Assembly (NCBI GenBank): GCA_963779805.1
Contig: CAVZZN010000003.1
Span: forward strand, 434,001-498,000
DNA from: CAIWHR01 sp963779805
GTDB taxonomy: Bacteria > Pseudomonadota > Gammaproteobacteria > Burkholderiales > Casimicrobiaceae
DNA length: 64,000 nt
Reading direction: 5' to 3'
The notes under the pieces are model-generated. The model was not told the origin of the DNA. It did no database searches and saw nothing but the letters and a program-made list of their open reading frames with translations. The position numbers and the translations under genes were made by a program. Position 1 is the first letter of the stretch; the number at the start of each line of letters is the position of its first letter. Positions 9,092-18,063 of this stretch are shown here, in pieces.

Positions 9092-10044
9092 TCACTCCGC
9101 GCGGGCGACGTGCTCCAGCACGAGGCCCTCGATCGCGGCGAGCGTGCCGGGCGCATCCGGCGCGAAGGCCATGGCCGGCAGCGCTCGCAGCCAGGTGAAC
9201 TGGCGCTTCGCGAGCTGGCGCGTTGCGGCGATGCCCGTTTCGCGCAACGCGGCCCGATCGATCTCGCCTTCGAGGAAGCGCCAGGCCTGGCGGTAGCCCA
9301 CGGCGCGCATCGAGGGCATCTGCGCCTCGAGCGCGTGTCGCTCGCGCAGTGCGGCCAGCTCGTCGACGAGTCCGCCCGCGAGCATCGCATCGAAGCGCGC
9401 CGCGATGCGCGCGTGCAGCGCGGCGCGATCGGGCGGCAGCAGCGCCACGGCGATCGTCGTTCCGAGGTCGACGGGGGCGGCGCGCGTGCCCTGCAGCGCC
9501 GAGATGCGGGCGCCCGGTGAGGAGGAACACCTCGAGCGCGCGCTGGATGCGCTGCCGATCGGCGGGCGCAAGACGCGCCGCGGTTGCAGGATCGACGCGC
9601 GCGAGCTCCGCGTGCAGCGCGGGCCAGCCTTGCGCCGCGGCGCGGGCATCGAGTTGCGCCCGCACGTCCGCGTCGCGCTGCCGGCAACGCGCTCAGGCCT
9701 TCGAGCAGCGCCTTGAAGTAGAGCATGGTGCCGCCCACGAGGAGCGGCACGTGTCCGCGCTCGCGTATCGCCGCGACCGCGGCCAGCGCATCGGCGACGA
9801 ACCGCGCGGTGGAGTACGCCGCGGTGGGCTCGACGATGTCGATCAGGTGATGCGCCACCTGCGCGCGCGCGGCGGCGTCGGGCTTGGCGGTGCCGAGATC
9901 CATGCCGACATAGATCTGCGCCGAGTCGACGCTCACGATCTCGACCGGCAGGCGCTGCGCGAGCGCGAGCGCGAGATCGCTCTTGCCCGAGGCCGTCGGG
10001 CCCATGAGCAGCACGGCCGGCAGGGGCTTGCGAGCGCGCACCAC
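9092..10044 (-). CDS. miaA: tRNA dimethylallyltransferase MiaA (two frameshifts)
   Basis: MiaA adds the dimethylallyl group to A37 of tRNAs reading UNN codons. The start carries the P-loop GPTASGKS and the DSAQIYVGMDLGTAKP motif. The middle (DARAAAQGWPALHAELARVDP) and the C-terminus (MRAVGYRQAWRFLEGEID, ATRQLAKRQFTWLR) are in two further frames. One extra base near 9672-9680 and one near 9503-9510 explain this and give about 316 aa, the normal size. It follows mutL by 15 bp, a conserved pairing. Confidence 0.9.
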
Positions 10045-10059
10045 GAGAAGAGCGCGGCG

Positions 10060-11874
10060 TCAGCGGCCGCGCTGGAACAGCCGGTCGAGATCCGCCAGCG
10101 TGAGCTGGTACCACGTCGGCCGACCGTGGTTGCACTGGCCGGCGCGCTCGGTCGCTTCCATCTCGCGCAGCAGCGCGTTCATCTCGGCGATCCCGAGCGC
10201 GCGATGGGCGCGCACCGAAGCGTGACACGCCATCGTCGACAGGAGCTCGTCGCGATGCGCCGCGAGCACGTCGCTGCCGCCGTACTCCGCGATGTCGTGC
10301 AGCACGGCGCGAGCGAGCGTGGCCGCATCGGCGTCGGCGAGCGGCGCGGGAACGCCGCGCACGGCGAGCGTCGCGGGCCCGACCGGCGCGACGGCAAAGC
10401 CGAGGCGATCGAGCACGTCGGCGTGCTCGTCCGTGGTGGCCATCTCCAGCGCGGTGGCCGCAAACGCTGCGGGCACCAGCAGCGGCTGCACGGGCGTGCG
10501 CTCGTCGAGCGCGTTCTTCAGGCGCTCGTACACGATGCGCTCGTGCGCGGCGTGCATGTCGACCAGCACGAGACCGCCCCGGCTCTGGGCGAGGATGTAG
10601 ATGCCGTGCAGCTGCGCGAGCGCGAATCCGAGCGGATGCTCCTCGTCGTCCGAAAACGCCTGTTCCCGCGACGGGGAGGCCGTCCGATCGTCCGGGCGCG
10701 GGCCGAACAGCGCGGCGTAGAAGGGCGACGGCTCGCCCGCATCGAAGCGCATGCCGCCCTGCAGCGGCGCAGCGCGCTGCGACCCGGCGCCGACTCCGAG
10801 CCGGTCTGCGCCAGCGCCGCCGGCGAGCGGCGGGATGCGCGCCGCCGCGAGGCCCAGCTTCTCGGCCGCGGACACGGCGGGCTGCTCGGCGCCGGTGACC
10901 GCGAGCGCGCGCTCGACTGCGTGGCGCACGAACTGGTGCACCGCACCGCTCTCCCGGAAGCGCACCTCGATCTTCTGCGGGTGTACGTTCACGTCGACGA
11001 GGCGCGGCGGCAGCTCGAGCCACAGCGCATAAGCGGGCTGGCGATCGTGATGCAGGACGTCCCGGTACGCCTCGCGCAAGGCGTGCCCGAGGACGCGGTC
11101 GCGCACGAAGCGCCCGTTCACGAAGGCGTACTGGCCGCTCGCCTGCACCACGTACGCGGGACGGGCCGCGAAGCCCATGAGTCGCAACGGGCCCGCTTCC
11201 GTCTCGACCCTTGCCGCCGCCGCGATGAACGCATCGCCCAGCAGCGCCTCGACGCGCGCAACGCGGCCCTGCGCCAGCAGGCGGTGCACGACGCGACCGT
11301 TGTGCTGCAGCGTGAACCCGACGTCGGGATGCGCGAGCGCGATACGCCTGAACGCCTCCTCGCAATGCGCCCATTCCGTCGCTTCGGTGCGCAGGAACTT
11401 GCGTCGCGCCGGGGTGTTGAAGTAGAGCTCGTGCACGGTGACCGTGGTGCCCGCCGCGAGGGCGGCGGGACCGGTCGGGCCGATGTCGCCGCCCTCGACC
11501 TCGAGCCGCCACGCGTGCGGCTTGCCGGCCGCGCGGGAGGCGAGCGTGAAGCGCGACACCGCGGCGATCGATGCGAGCGCCTCGCCGCGGAAGCCGAGCG
11601 TCGCAATCGCTTCGAGATCCTCCTGGACGCTCAACTTGGACGTGGCATGCCGCTCGACGGCGAGGCGCAGGTCCTCGCGCTCGATGCCGCTGCCGTTGTC
11701 CGCCACGCGGATGCGCTGCGTGCCGCCGCCCGCGATGTCCACGTCGACCTGCGTCGCGCCCGCGTCGAGCGCATTCTCGAGCAGCTCCTTGAGGGCGGCG
11801 GCCGGACGCTCGACGACCTCGCCCGCCGCGATCTGGTTGATCAGGTGATCGGGCAGCGCGCGGATCGCGGGCAT
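10060..11874 (-). CDS. mutL: DNA mismatch repair protein MutL
   Basis: MutL couples MutS mismatch recognition to strand incision. From ATG 11874 it is 604 aa. The GHKL ATPase domain shows LINQIAAGEVVERP, ELLENALDAGA, DNGSGI and GFRGEALASIA. After a variable linker the C-terminal domain has VDMHAAHERIVYE, which fits the DQHA(X)2E(X)4E nicking-endonuclease pattern with Met for Gln. That is expected in bacteria that lack MutH. The ATG overlaps the upstream stop as TGATG. Confidence 0.95.
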   Translation of the reverse strand: MPAIRALPDHLINQIAAGEVVERPAAALKELLENALDAGATQVDVDIAGGGTQRIRVADNGSGIEREDLRLAVERHATSKLSVQEDLEAIATLGFRGEALASIAAVSRFTLASRAAGKPHAWRLEVEGGDIGPTGPAALAAGTTVTVHELYFNTPARRKFLRTEATEWAHCEEAFRRIALAHPDVGFTLQHNGRVVHRLLAQGRVARVEALLGDAFIAAAARVETEAGPLRLMGFAARPAYVVQASGQYAFVNGRFVRDRVLGHALREAYRDVLHHDRQPAYALWLELPPRLVDVNVHPQKIEVRFRESGAVHQFVRHAVERALAVTGAEQPAVSAAEKLGLAAARIPPLAGGAGADRLGVGAGSQRAAPLQGGMRFDAGEPSPFYAALFGPRPDDRTASPSREQAFSDDEEHPLGFALAQLHGIYILAQSRGGLVLVDMHAAHERIVYERLKNALDERTPVQPLLVPAAFAATALEMATTDEHADVLDRLGFAVAPVGPATLAVRGVPAPLADADAATLARAVLHDIAEYGGSDVLAAHRDELLSTMACHASVRAHRALGIAEMNALLREMEATERAGQCNHGRPTWYQLTLADLDRLFQRGR

Positions 11875-12577
11875 CAGGCGGATTCCCGGCGCAGACGGCG
11901 CGCCCAGCGCGCGTACACGCTGTCCGCAACCTGCTGCAGCGCGCGCGTGCGCTCCTCGAGATCGCGCAGGATGTCCGCTGCGCTCTGCACGCCGCCGCTC
12001 GATTGCGCGGGCAACTCGCGCGCGCCGGTTTCGCACCACGTGCGCACGAGCGCAGGCGTCATCTCGACGTGGCACTGGAAGCCCAGGTGGCGATCGTCGA
12101 TCACGAACGCCTGGTTCGCATTGAACGCGTTGGTCAGCACGCGCGTGGCGCCGGAGGGCAGCTCGAAGCTCTCGTGGTGCCACTGGAACGTGGTGAACGC
12201 CGCGCGACCGCCGAACCAGTCCGGCTGCTCGACCTCGACGTCGATCCAGCCGATCTCGGACGCACGCGCACGACCCACGCGCGCGCCGAGGGCCTTGGCG
12301 AGCAGCTGACCGCCGAGACAGTGACCGAGCACCGGCACCTCGCTCGCCACGGCGTCGCGCACGAGCGCGCACAGCGGCTCGATCCAGGGCAGCGCGTCGT
12401 TGACGCTCATGGGACCGCCCATCATCGCGATGCCGCCGTACGCGCGAAGATCGCGCGGCAGTCCGCGCCTGCGTCGATCGCGATGAGCTCGTGCGCGATG
12501 CCCCGCCGCTCGAGCCAGTCGGCGAAATACGCCGGCCCCTCGGTGGGCGAGAATCGGAACACGGCTACGGGCAACAT
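11874..12577 (-). CDS. Class I glutamine amidotransferase (one frameshift)
   Basis: This is a GMP-synthase-type glutaminase domain protein. The nucleophile elbow GHCLGGQ and the FQCHVE motif supply the Cys-His-Glu triad. The start MLPVAVFRFSPTEGPAYFADWL is in a different frame from the rest. One missing base near 12460-12465 restores a 234-aa protein with DLRAYGGIAMMGGPMS. Stand-alone proteins of this type are usually annotated as GuaA-like amidotransferases of unknown substrate. It overlaps mutL by one base. Confidence 0.8.
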
Positions 12578-12612
12578 CGCGCTTCTTCGGATGGGGAGGC
12601 GGTCGATTCAAC

Positions 12613-12695
12613 CCCGTTGCTCGGAGTAAGACCCGCGGCACTGCCCCGGAGACACTGCCAAGGCTTACGCCGCGGGTTTTACTCTGAGTAATGGG
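12613..12695. repeat. Long inverted repeat between folE2 and the amidotransferase
   Basis: Arms at 12613-12639 and 12669-12695 form a 27-bp stem around a 29-base loop. All imperfect pairs are G-T when the plus strand is folded, and C-A when the minus strand is folded. The right end contains the palindrome TTACTCTGAGTAA. No T-run follows on either strand. It could be a small palindromic mobile-type element, an RNA structure on the plus strand, or a processing/termination hairpin. Confidence 0.7.
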
Positions 12696-12705
12696 TTCAG
12701 GCGCT

Positions 12706-13524
12706 CTACAGCCCGCTGCTGATCTTCGCGTACGCCGAGTGGTTGTGGATCGACTCGTAGTTCTCGGCCTCGACGGCGAACGCGTCGATGCGCGGATCGG
12801 CCTTCAGCCTCCCCGCCACGCCGCGCACGAGATCCTCGACGAAGCGCGGATTGTTGTACGCGCGCTCCGTCACGTACTTCTCGTCGGCGCGCTTCAGGAG
12901 CCCGTACAGCTCGCAGGAGGCTTCGTCCTCGGCCACGCGGATGATGTCGGTGAGCGTCACCGTTTCGTCCGCCCGCGCGCTGATGGTCACGAGCGAGCGC
13001 TGGTTGTGCGCACCGTACTCGGAGATCTCCTTCGAGCACGGACACAGCGACGTGACCGGCACCGCGACCGCGAGGGTCTGACGGTACGTCCCGTCCTTCA
13101 ACTCGCCGGCGAGCCGCGCCTGGTAGTCGAGCAGGCTCGCGACGCCGGACACCGGTGCGGACTTGCGGATGAAGAACGGGAATGCGAGCTCGATGCGACC
13201 CGCGGGGGCCTCCAGCAGCACCACCAGCGCTTCGAGCAGGTTGCGCAGGTTGGCGACCGTCAGCGGCGGCTCGCCGGGAGCGCTGCGCGATTCCAGCAGT
13301 GCCACGAGGCGCGACATGTGCGTGCCCTTGCGGTCCTCCGGCAACGCGACGTAGACATTGCATTCCGCGATCGTGGGCTGCGCGGCGCCCTGGGCGTCCG
13401 CGAACACGAGCGGATAGCGCAATCCCTTGATGCCGACGAGGTCGATGGGCAGCTGCCGATCGTCGGGTGCGGACTGCACGTCCGCGATCGGGAAGAAGTG
13501 CTGCGGGTGCTCGGGCCGGTTCAT
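12706..13524 (-). CDS. folE2: GTP cyclohydrolase FolE2 (type IB)
   Basis: FolE2 converts GTP to 7,8-dihydroneopterin triphosphate, the first step of folate synthesis, and can use metals other than zinc. The 272-aa protein carries the family motif VTSLCPCSKEISEYGAHNQR with the active-site cysteine (Cys161) and HMSRLV. It is intact and lies 7 bp beyond the dxs stop, in the common order dxs-folE2. Confidence 0.96.
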   Translation of the reverse strand: MNRPEHPQHFFPIADVQSAPDDRQLPIDLVGIKGLRYPLVFADAQGAAQPTIAECNVYVALPEDRKGTHMSRLVALLESRSAPGEPPLTVANLRNLLEALVVLLEAPAGRIELAFPFFIRKSAPVSGVASLLDYQARLAGELKDGTYRQTLAVAVPVTSLCPCSKEISEYGAHNQRSLVTISARADETVTLTDIIRVAEDEASCELYGLLKRADEKYVTERAYNNPRFVEDLVRGVAGRLKADPRIDAFAVEAENYESIHNHSAYAKISSGL

Positions 13525-13531
13525 GCCGCGA

Positions 13532-15421
13532 TTATGCCGCAGGCTTCGGGACGCGATCGAGGCGACGCTGTCCGAAGCGGCGCATGATCGCCGTCGCGAT
13601 GCCCGTCGCGTCGAGGCCGCAATCGGCGAGGATCTGTCCCGGATCGCCGTGATCGAGGAACCGATCGGGCAGTCCCAGGTGGAGCATCGGCACCTCGAGG
13701 CCTGCGGCGGCCAGGATCTCGGCGACCGCGCTGCCCGCGCCGCCCGCGACGACGTTCTCCTCGACGGTGACGAACGCGTCGTGCTCCGTGGCGAGCCGCC
13801 GGATGAGCTCGGTGTCGAGCGGCTTCACGAAGCGCATGTTGACGACGGTCGCGTCGAGCTCGTCGCCGGCGGCAAGCGCCGGCGCGACGACGCTGCCGAA
13901 CGCCAGGATCGCGATGCGCTGATTGCGCCGCCGCGCCTCGCGCCGCACCTCCGCGCGGCCGATCGGCAGCGCGCTCATTTCCGCCACGATCGGCACGCCC
14001 GGCCCGGTCCCGCGCGGATAGCGCACCGCGGCCGGACCGTCGTGCACGAACCCGGTGTAGAGCATCTGGCGGCATTCGTTCTCGTCGGCCGGCGCCATGA
14101 TCGTCATGTTCGGCACGCAGCGCAGGTACGAAAGATCGAATGCGCCGAGGTGCGTCGCGCCGTCGGCTCCCACCACGCCCGCGCGATCGATCGCGAACAG
14201 CACGGGCAGGTTCTGCAGCGCGACGTCGTGGATCGCCTGGTCGTAGGCGCGCTGCAGGAAGGTCGAGTAGATCGCCACCACCGGCTTCATGCCTTCGCAC
14301 GCGAGCCCCGCGGCGAACGTGACCGCGTGCTGCTCCGCGATGCCGACGTCGAAATAGCGGTCGGGATACTCCTGCGAGAAGCGCACCATGCCGGAGCCTT
14401 CGCGCATCGCGGGCGTGATGCCGATGAGGCGGGCATCGCGCCCGGCCATGTCGCACAGCCAGTCGCCGAAGATCTGGGTGTACGCGGGCTTCGCCGACGC
14501 CTTGGGGGCGATGCCGCTCACGGGGTCGAACCGCGTCACGCCGTGGTACAGGATCGGATCGTCCTCGGCCCGCGCATAGCCGTGGCCCTTGCGCGTCATG
14601 ACGTGCAGGAGCTGCGGTCCCTTGAGCTCCTTCACGTTGGCGAGCGTGCGCACGAGGGTCTCGAGATCGTGGCCGTCGATCGGCCCGATGTAGTTGAAGC
14701 CGAACTCCTCGAACAGCGTGCCCGGGAGCACCATGCCCTTCATGTGCTCTTCCCAGCGCTTCGCGAGCTCCTTCACCGGCGGCACCTTGGCGAGCACTTC
14801 CTTGCTGCCGCGGCGCATGTAGTTGTAGAGCCGCCCGGAGAGCAGGCGCGCGAGATAGTTGTTGAGCGCGCCGACCGGCTCCGAGATCGACATGTCGTTG
14901 TCGTTCAGGATCACGAGCAGGTCGGCGCCGGCGGCGCCGGCATTGTTGAGCGCCTCGAAGGCCATGCCGGCGCTCATCGCCCCGTCGCCGATGATGGCCA
15001 CCACCTTGCGCGACTCGCCCTTGCGCTGCGCGCCGATCGCCATCCCGAGCGCAGCGGAGATCGACGTCGAGGAGTGCGCGGTGCCGAACGCGTCGTATTC
15101 GCTCTCGCTGCGGCGCGGGAATCCGGACGGACCGCCGGCCATGCGCAATCGCTGCATCGCCTCGCGGCGGCCGGTGAGGATCTTGTGCGCGTACGTCTGG
15201 TGGCCCACGTCCCACACCAGGCGATCGCGCGGCGTGTTGAACACGTAGTGCAGCGCGATGGCGAGCTCGATCGTGCCGAGATTCGACGACAGATGACCGC
15301 CCGTCTTCGCGACGGTCTCGAGCACGTAGGCGCGCAGCTCGCGCGCGAGCTGCGGGAGCGCAGCCTTGTCGAGCTTGCGCAGTGCGGCGGGATCGCCGAT
15401 GGTGTCGAGCAGCGGATACAT
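13532..15421 (-). CDS. dxs: 1-deoxy-D-xylulose-5-phosphate synthase
   Basis: Dxs condenses pyruvate and glyceraldehyde 3-phosphate, the first step of the MEP isoprenoid pathway, using thiamine diphosphate. The 629-aa protein is intact. Key motifs are GHLSSNLGTIELAIALHYVF, the TPP motif IIGDGAMSAGMAFEALNN, DVGIAEQHAVTFAAG and PVLFAIDRAGVVGADGATH. Its ATG overlaps the ispA stop as TGATG, so the ispA and dxs products are probably made together. Confidence 0.97.
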   Translation of the reverse strand: MYPLLDTIGDPAALRKLDKAALPQLARELRAYVLETVAKTGGHLSSNLGTIELAIALHYVFNTPRDRLVWDVGHQTYAHKILTGRREAMQRLRMAGGPSGFPRRSESEYDAFGTAHSSTSISAALGMAIGAQRKGESRKVVAIIGDGAMSAGMAFEALNNAGAAGADLLVILNDNDMSISEPVGALNNYLARLLSGRLYNYMRRGSKEVLAKVPPVKELAKRWEEHMKGMVLPGTLFEEFGFNYIGPIDGHDLETLVRTLANVKELKGPQLLHVMTRKGHGYARAEDDPILYHGVTRFDPVSGIAPKASAKPAYTQIFGDWLCDMAGRDARLIGITPAMREGSGMVRFSQEYPDRYFDVGIAEQHAVTFAAGLACEGMKPVVAIYSTFLQRAYDQAIHDVALQNLPVLFAIDRAGVVGADGATHLGAFDLSYLRCVPNMTIMAPADENECRQMLYTGFVHDGPAAVRYPRGTGPGVPIVAEMSALPIGRAEVRREARRRNQRIAILAFGSVVAPALAAGDELDATVVNMRFVKPLDTELIRRLATEHDAFVTVEENVVAGGAGSAVAEILAAAGLEVPMLHLGLPDRFLDHGDPGQILADCGLDATGIATAIMRRFGQRRLDRVPKPAA

Positions 15422-16308
15422 CAGTGCTGTCTCATCACGATCCAGTCCGCGAGCTCGGCAAGGCGCCGCGCCGCGGAGCCGAACGGCGCCAGCGCGGCGT
15501 GCGCTTCGCGTCGCAAGGCCTCGGCGCGCGCCTTCGCCGCCTCGAGCCCGAGGGCTGAAACGAACGTCGGCTTGCCCTGGGCCGCGTCCTTGCCGGCCGT
15601 CTTGCCCAGCGACGCCGCCGAGCCCTCGACGTCGAGCACGTCGTCGACGACCTGGAAGGCGAGGCCCGCGGCAAGCGCGTACGCATCGAGGGCGGCGAGC
15701 TCCGACGATGCGAGCTTGCGGCCACACGCTGCGCCCAGGCGCACGGAAGCACGGATCAGCGCGCCCGTCTTCATGCGGTGCATCGTTTCGAGCTCGTCGA
15801 TCGGGAGCGTGGCGCCGACGGCCGCGAGATCGATCGCCTGGCCGCCGGCCATACCGCGTGGCCCGGTGGTTTGCGCAAGCAGCGCGCACGCCGCCGCGGC
15901 ATCCGCGATGTCCGCGCGCGCCAGGACGCCGAATGCGAACGACTGCAGCGCATCGCCGGCGAGCAGCGCCATCGCTTCGCCGTAACGCACGTGACACGTG
16001 GGCTTGCCGCGCCGCAGCTCGTCGTCGTCCATGCAGGGCAGGTCGTCGTGCACGAGCGAGTAGGCGTGCATCAGCTCGACGGCGATCGCGGGGGCGTCCA
16101 CGCGCGAAGGCTCGGCGTCGGCGAGCTCGCCCGCCGCGTAGGCGAGGAGCGGCCGGATACGCTTGCCGCCCCCGAGCACGGCGTATCTCATCGCGGAGTG
16201 CAGCTCCCCGGGAAAGGCATCCTCGGCCGGCAGCGCCGCGGCGAGCGCGTGCTCGATGCGGTCCTGGCGCTCGCGCGCCCACACGGCCCAGGCAACGTCA
16301 GGATTCAC
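15421..16308 (-). CDS. ispA: Farnesyl diphosphate synthase (polyprenyl synthetase)
   Basis: IspA builds C15 farnesyl diphosphate from IPP and DMAPP for quinones and undecaprenyl carriers. The 295-aa protein has the first Asp-rich motif in HDDLPCMDDDELRRGKPT and the second in FQVVDDVLDVEGS. It overlaps xseB by 11 bp and dxs by one base, giving a tight xseB-ispA-dxs operon. Confidence 0.96.
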   Translation of the reverse strand: MNPDVAWAVWARERQDRIEHALAAALPAEDAFPGELHSAMRYAVLGGGKRIRPLLAYAAGELADAEPSRVDAPAIAVELMHAYSLVHDDLPCMDDDELRRGKPTCHVRYGEAMALLAGDALQSFAFGVLARADIADAAAACALLAQTTGPRGMAGGQAIDLAAVGATLPIDELETMHRMKTGALIRASVRLGAACGRKLASSELAALDAYALAAGLAFQVVDDVLDVEGSAASLGKTAGKDAAQGKPTFVSALGLEAAKARAEALRREAHAALAPFGSAARRLAELADWIVMRQH

Positions 16309-16534
16309 TCTCGCCGCCCTCCGGCTCGAAGCACTTCAGCACGCCCTTCTCGAGCACCTGGACCTGCTGTTGCGCGTCCTTGAGCGCGTTCTGGCAATAC
16401 TGCAGGAGCTGCGCGCCGCGCTCGTACGCGGCCAGCGATTCCTTGAGCGGAAGCTGGCCGCCCTCCATGGCGGCCACGATCTGCTCGAGCTCGGCGAGGG
16501 CGGCTTCGAACGTGGCGGGGGACGATTGGGGCAT
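16298..16534 (-). CDS. xseB: Exodeoxyribonuclease VII small subunit
   Basis: XseB is the small subunit of the XseA-XseB single-strand exonuclease. The 78-aa protein has the typical helical pattern FEAALAELEQIVAAMEGGQLP and YERGAQLLQYCQNAL. It is the first gene of the xseB-ispA-dxs operon and overlaps ispA, as in many proteobacteria. Confidence 0.95.
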   Translation of the reverse strand: MPQSSPATFEAALAELEQIVAAMEGGQLPLKESLAAYERGAQLLQYCQNALKDAQQQVQVLEKGVLKCFEPEGGESES

Positions 16535-16690
16535 GCAGCATGAACCTTGGGATGGTGCCGGTGGTCAACGCAGGGTTGCCGGCAACGAGGCGACGATGCC
16601 GTGGCCAGCAGCAGCTGATCGCGCCGCAGCGCGCATGTGCATGTGCATCGAGGCAGCGTGTGCAGCTGCGCGAGCGCGGCATCAGCGTCA

Positions 16691-16720
16691 TTGACCTTGC
16701 GACGACTGGCCCTATATACT
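16691..16720 (+). promoter_or_regulatory. Strong sigma-70-like promoter for the Rieske oxygenase gene
   Basis: TTGACC (16691-16696) and TATACT (16715-16720) are separated by 18 bp and fit the housekeeping consensus well. Transcription would start near 16727, giving a leader of about 145 bases before the ATG at 16872. The leader holds a small CACGAA/TTCGTG hairpin at 16745-16759. The rest of the 337-bp gap 16535-16871 shows no gene and no clear xseB promoter. Confidence 0.65.
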
Positions 16721-16871
16721 AGCACGTTTGACGGTGCAGCCTTTCACGAAGCTTTCGTGCGGCTGACTTAGCAAAGCGGTCCGGGGCGGCTGGCCTTTTA
16801 CTTGCAGCACAGCCGCGAGAAGTTTCCCGGGTTGTTGGGTTGGGTTGGAAGACTGACGAAAGGAAAGGCTG

Positions 16872-17984
16872 ATGTCCAATCTCGCCACGCTGGCGCAGTT
16901 GCGGCCGGCGACGTCGCAACTGCCTGTCTCCTGGTATTGCGACCCCGACGTCTACGAAGCCGAGCAGCGCGTGCTGTTCCAGCGCGCGCCGGGCTACGTC
17001 GGGCACGAGCTGATGGTGCCCGATCCCGGGGATTACTACACCCTGTCGTGGCGCGACGATGCGCAGGCGCTCGTGCGCAACGCGCAGGGCATCGAGCTCC
17101 TGTCGAACGTGTGCCGCCATCGCCAGGCCATCATGCTGAAGGGCCGGGGCAACGCGAGCAACATCGTCTGCCCGATCCATCGCTGGACGTACGATCTGAA
17201 GGGCGAGCTCCTCGGCGCACCGCACTTCCAGGACAAGCCGTGCCTCAACCTCGGGCGCTCGCCGCTGCAGAACTGGAACGGGCTGCTGTTCGACGGCAAG
17301 CGCGACGTCGCCGCCGATCTCGCCGGCATGAGCGTGATGGGGGATTTCGACTTCTCCACGCACGTGCTCGACCGGGTCGAGATCCACGAGTGCAACTACA
17401 ACTGGAAGAGCTTCATCGAGGTGTACCTCGAGGACTACCACGTTCAGCCGTTCCATCCCGGTCTCGGCCATTTCGTCACCTGCGACGACCTGCGCTGGCA
17501 GTTCGGCGAGTGGTACTCGGTGCAGACGGTCGGCATCAACAGGGGCCTCGCCAAGCCCGGAACGAAGACATACGAGCGCTGGCACAAGGCGGTCCTCGAG
17601 TACTACCGGGGCGAGATGCCCAAGTACGGCGCGATCTGGATGGTGTACTACCCCAACGTCATGCTGGAGTGGTATCCGCACGTGCTCGTGATCAGCACGC
17701 TCATCCCGAGGGGCCTGGACCGCACGACCAATGTCGTCGAGTTCTACTACCCCGAGGAGATCGCCCTGTTCGAGCGCGAGTTCGTGGAGGCCGAGCAGGC
17801 CGCCTACATGGAGACCGCGGTCGAGGACGACGAGATCGCGGAGCGCATGGATGCCGGGCGCCTCGCGCTGTACCGGCAGGGACGCAGCGAGGAAGGGCCG
17901 TACCAGTCGCCCATGGAGGACGGCATGCAGCACTTCCACGAGTTCCTGCGCCGCGAGCTCGACAGCTGCATCGCGCCGCGTTGA
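16872..17984 (+). CDS. Rieske non-heme iron oxygenase, alpha subunit
   Basis: A ring-hydroxylating-type oxygenase: an N-terminal [2Fe-2S] Rieske domain followed by a mononuclear iron catalytic domain. The Rieske ligands are CxH (Cys81, His83) and CxxH (Cys100, His103). The iron site is in LEDYHVQPFHPG (His190, His195). At 370 aa it is near the choline monooxygenase/carnitine-oxygenase-like group, but the substrate cannot be read from sequence. Proteins of this type commonly stand divergent from xseB in Betaproteobacteria. A GAAAGGAAAGG ribosome site precedes the ATG. Confidence 0.85.
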   Translation: MSNLATLAQLRPATSQLPVSWYCDPDVYEAEQRVLFQRAPGYVGHELMVPDPGDYYTLSWRDDAQALVRNAQGIELLSNVCRHRQAIMLKGRGNASNIVCPIHRWTYDLKGELLGAPHFQDKPCLNLGRSPLQNWNGLLFDGKRDVAADLAGMSVMGDFDFSTHVLDRVEIHECNYNWKSFIEVYLEDYHVQPFHPGLGHFVTCDDLRWQFGEWYSVQTVGINRGLAKPGTKTYERWHKAVLEYYRGEMPKYGAIWMVYYPNVMLEWYPHVLVISTLIPRGLDRTTNVVEFYYPEEIALFEREFVEAEQAAYMETAVEDDEIAERMDAGRLALYRQGRSEEGPYQSPMEDGMQHFHEFLRRELDSCIAPR

Positions 17985-18003
17985 AGCGCATCGCGTAGCA
18001 TCG

Positions 18004-18038
18004 GGGGCGAAAGCACCGCGCTTTCGCCCCTTTTTCTT
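18004..18038 (+). terminator. Rho-independent terminator after the Rieske gene
   Basis: An 11-bp stem (GGGGCGAAAGC/GCTTTCGCCCC, 18004-18014 with 18020-18030) has a 5-base loop and is followed by TTTTTCTTT. It begins 20 bases past the stop codon. Confidence 0.9.
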
Positions 18039-18063
18039 TGCGCCCGCGGCTTCCGTCTCCGTC

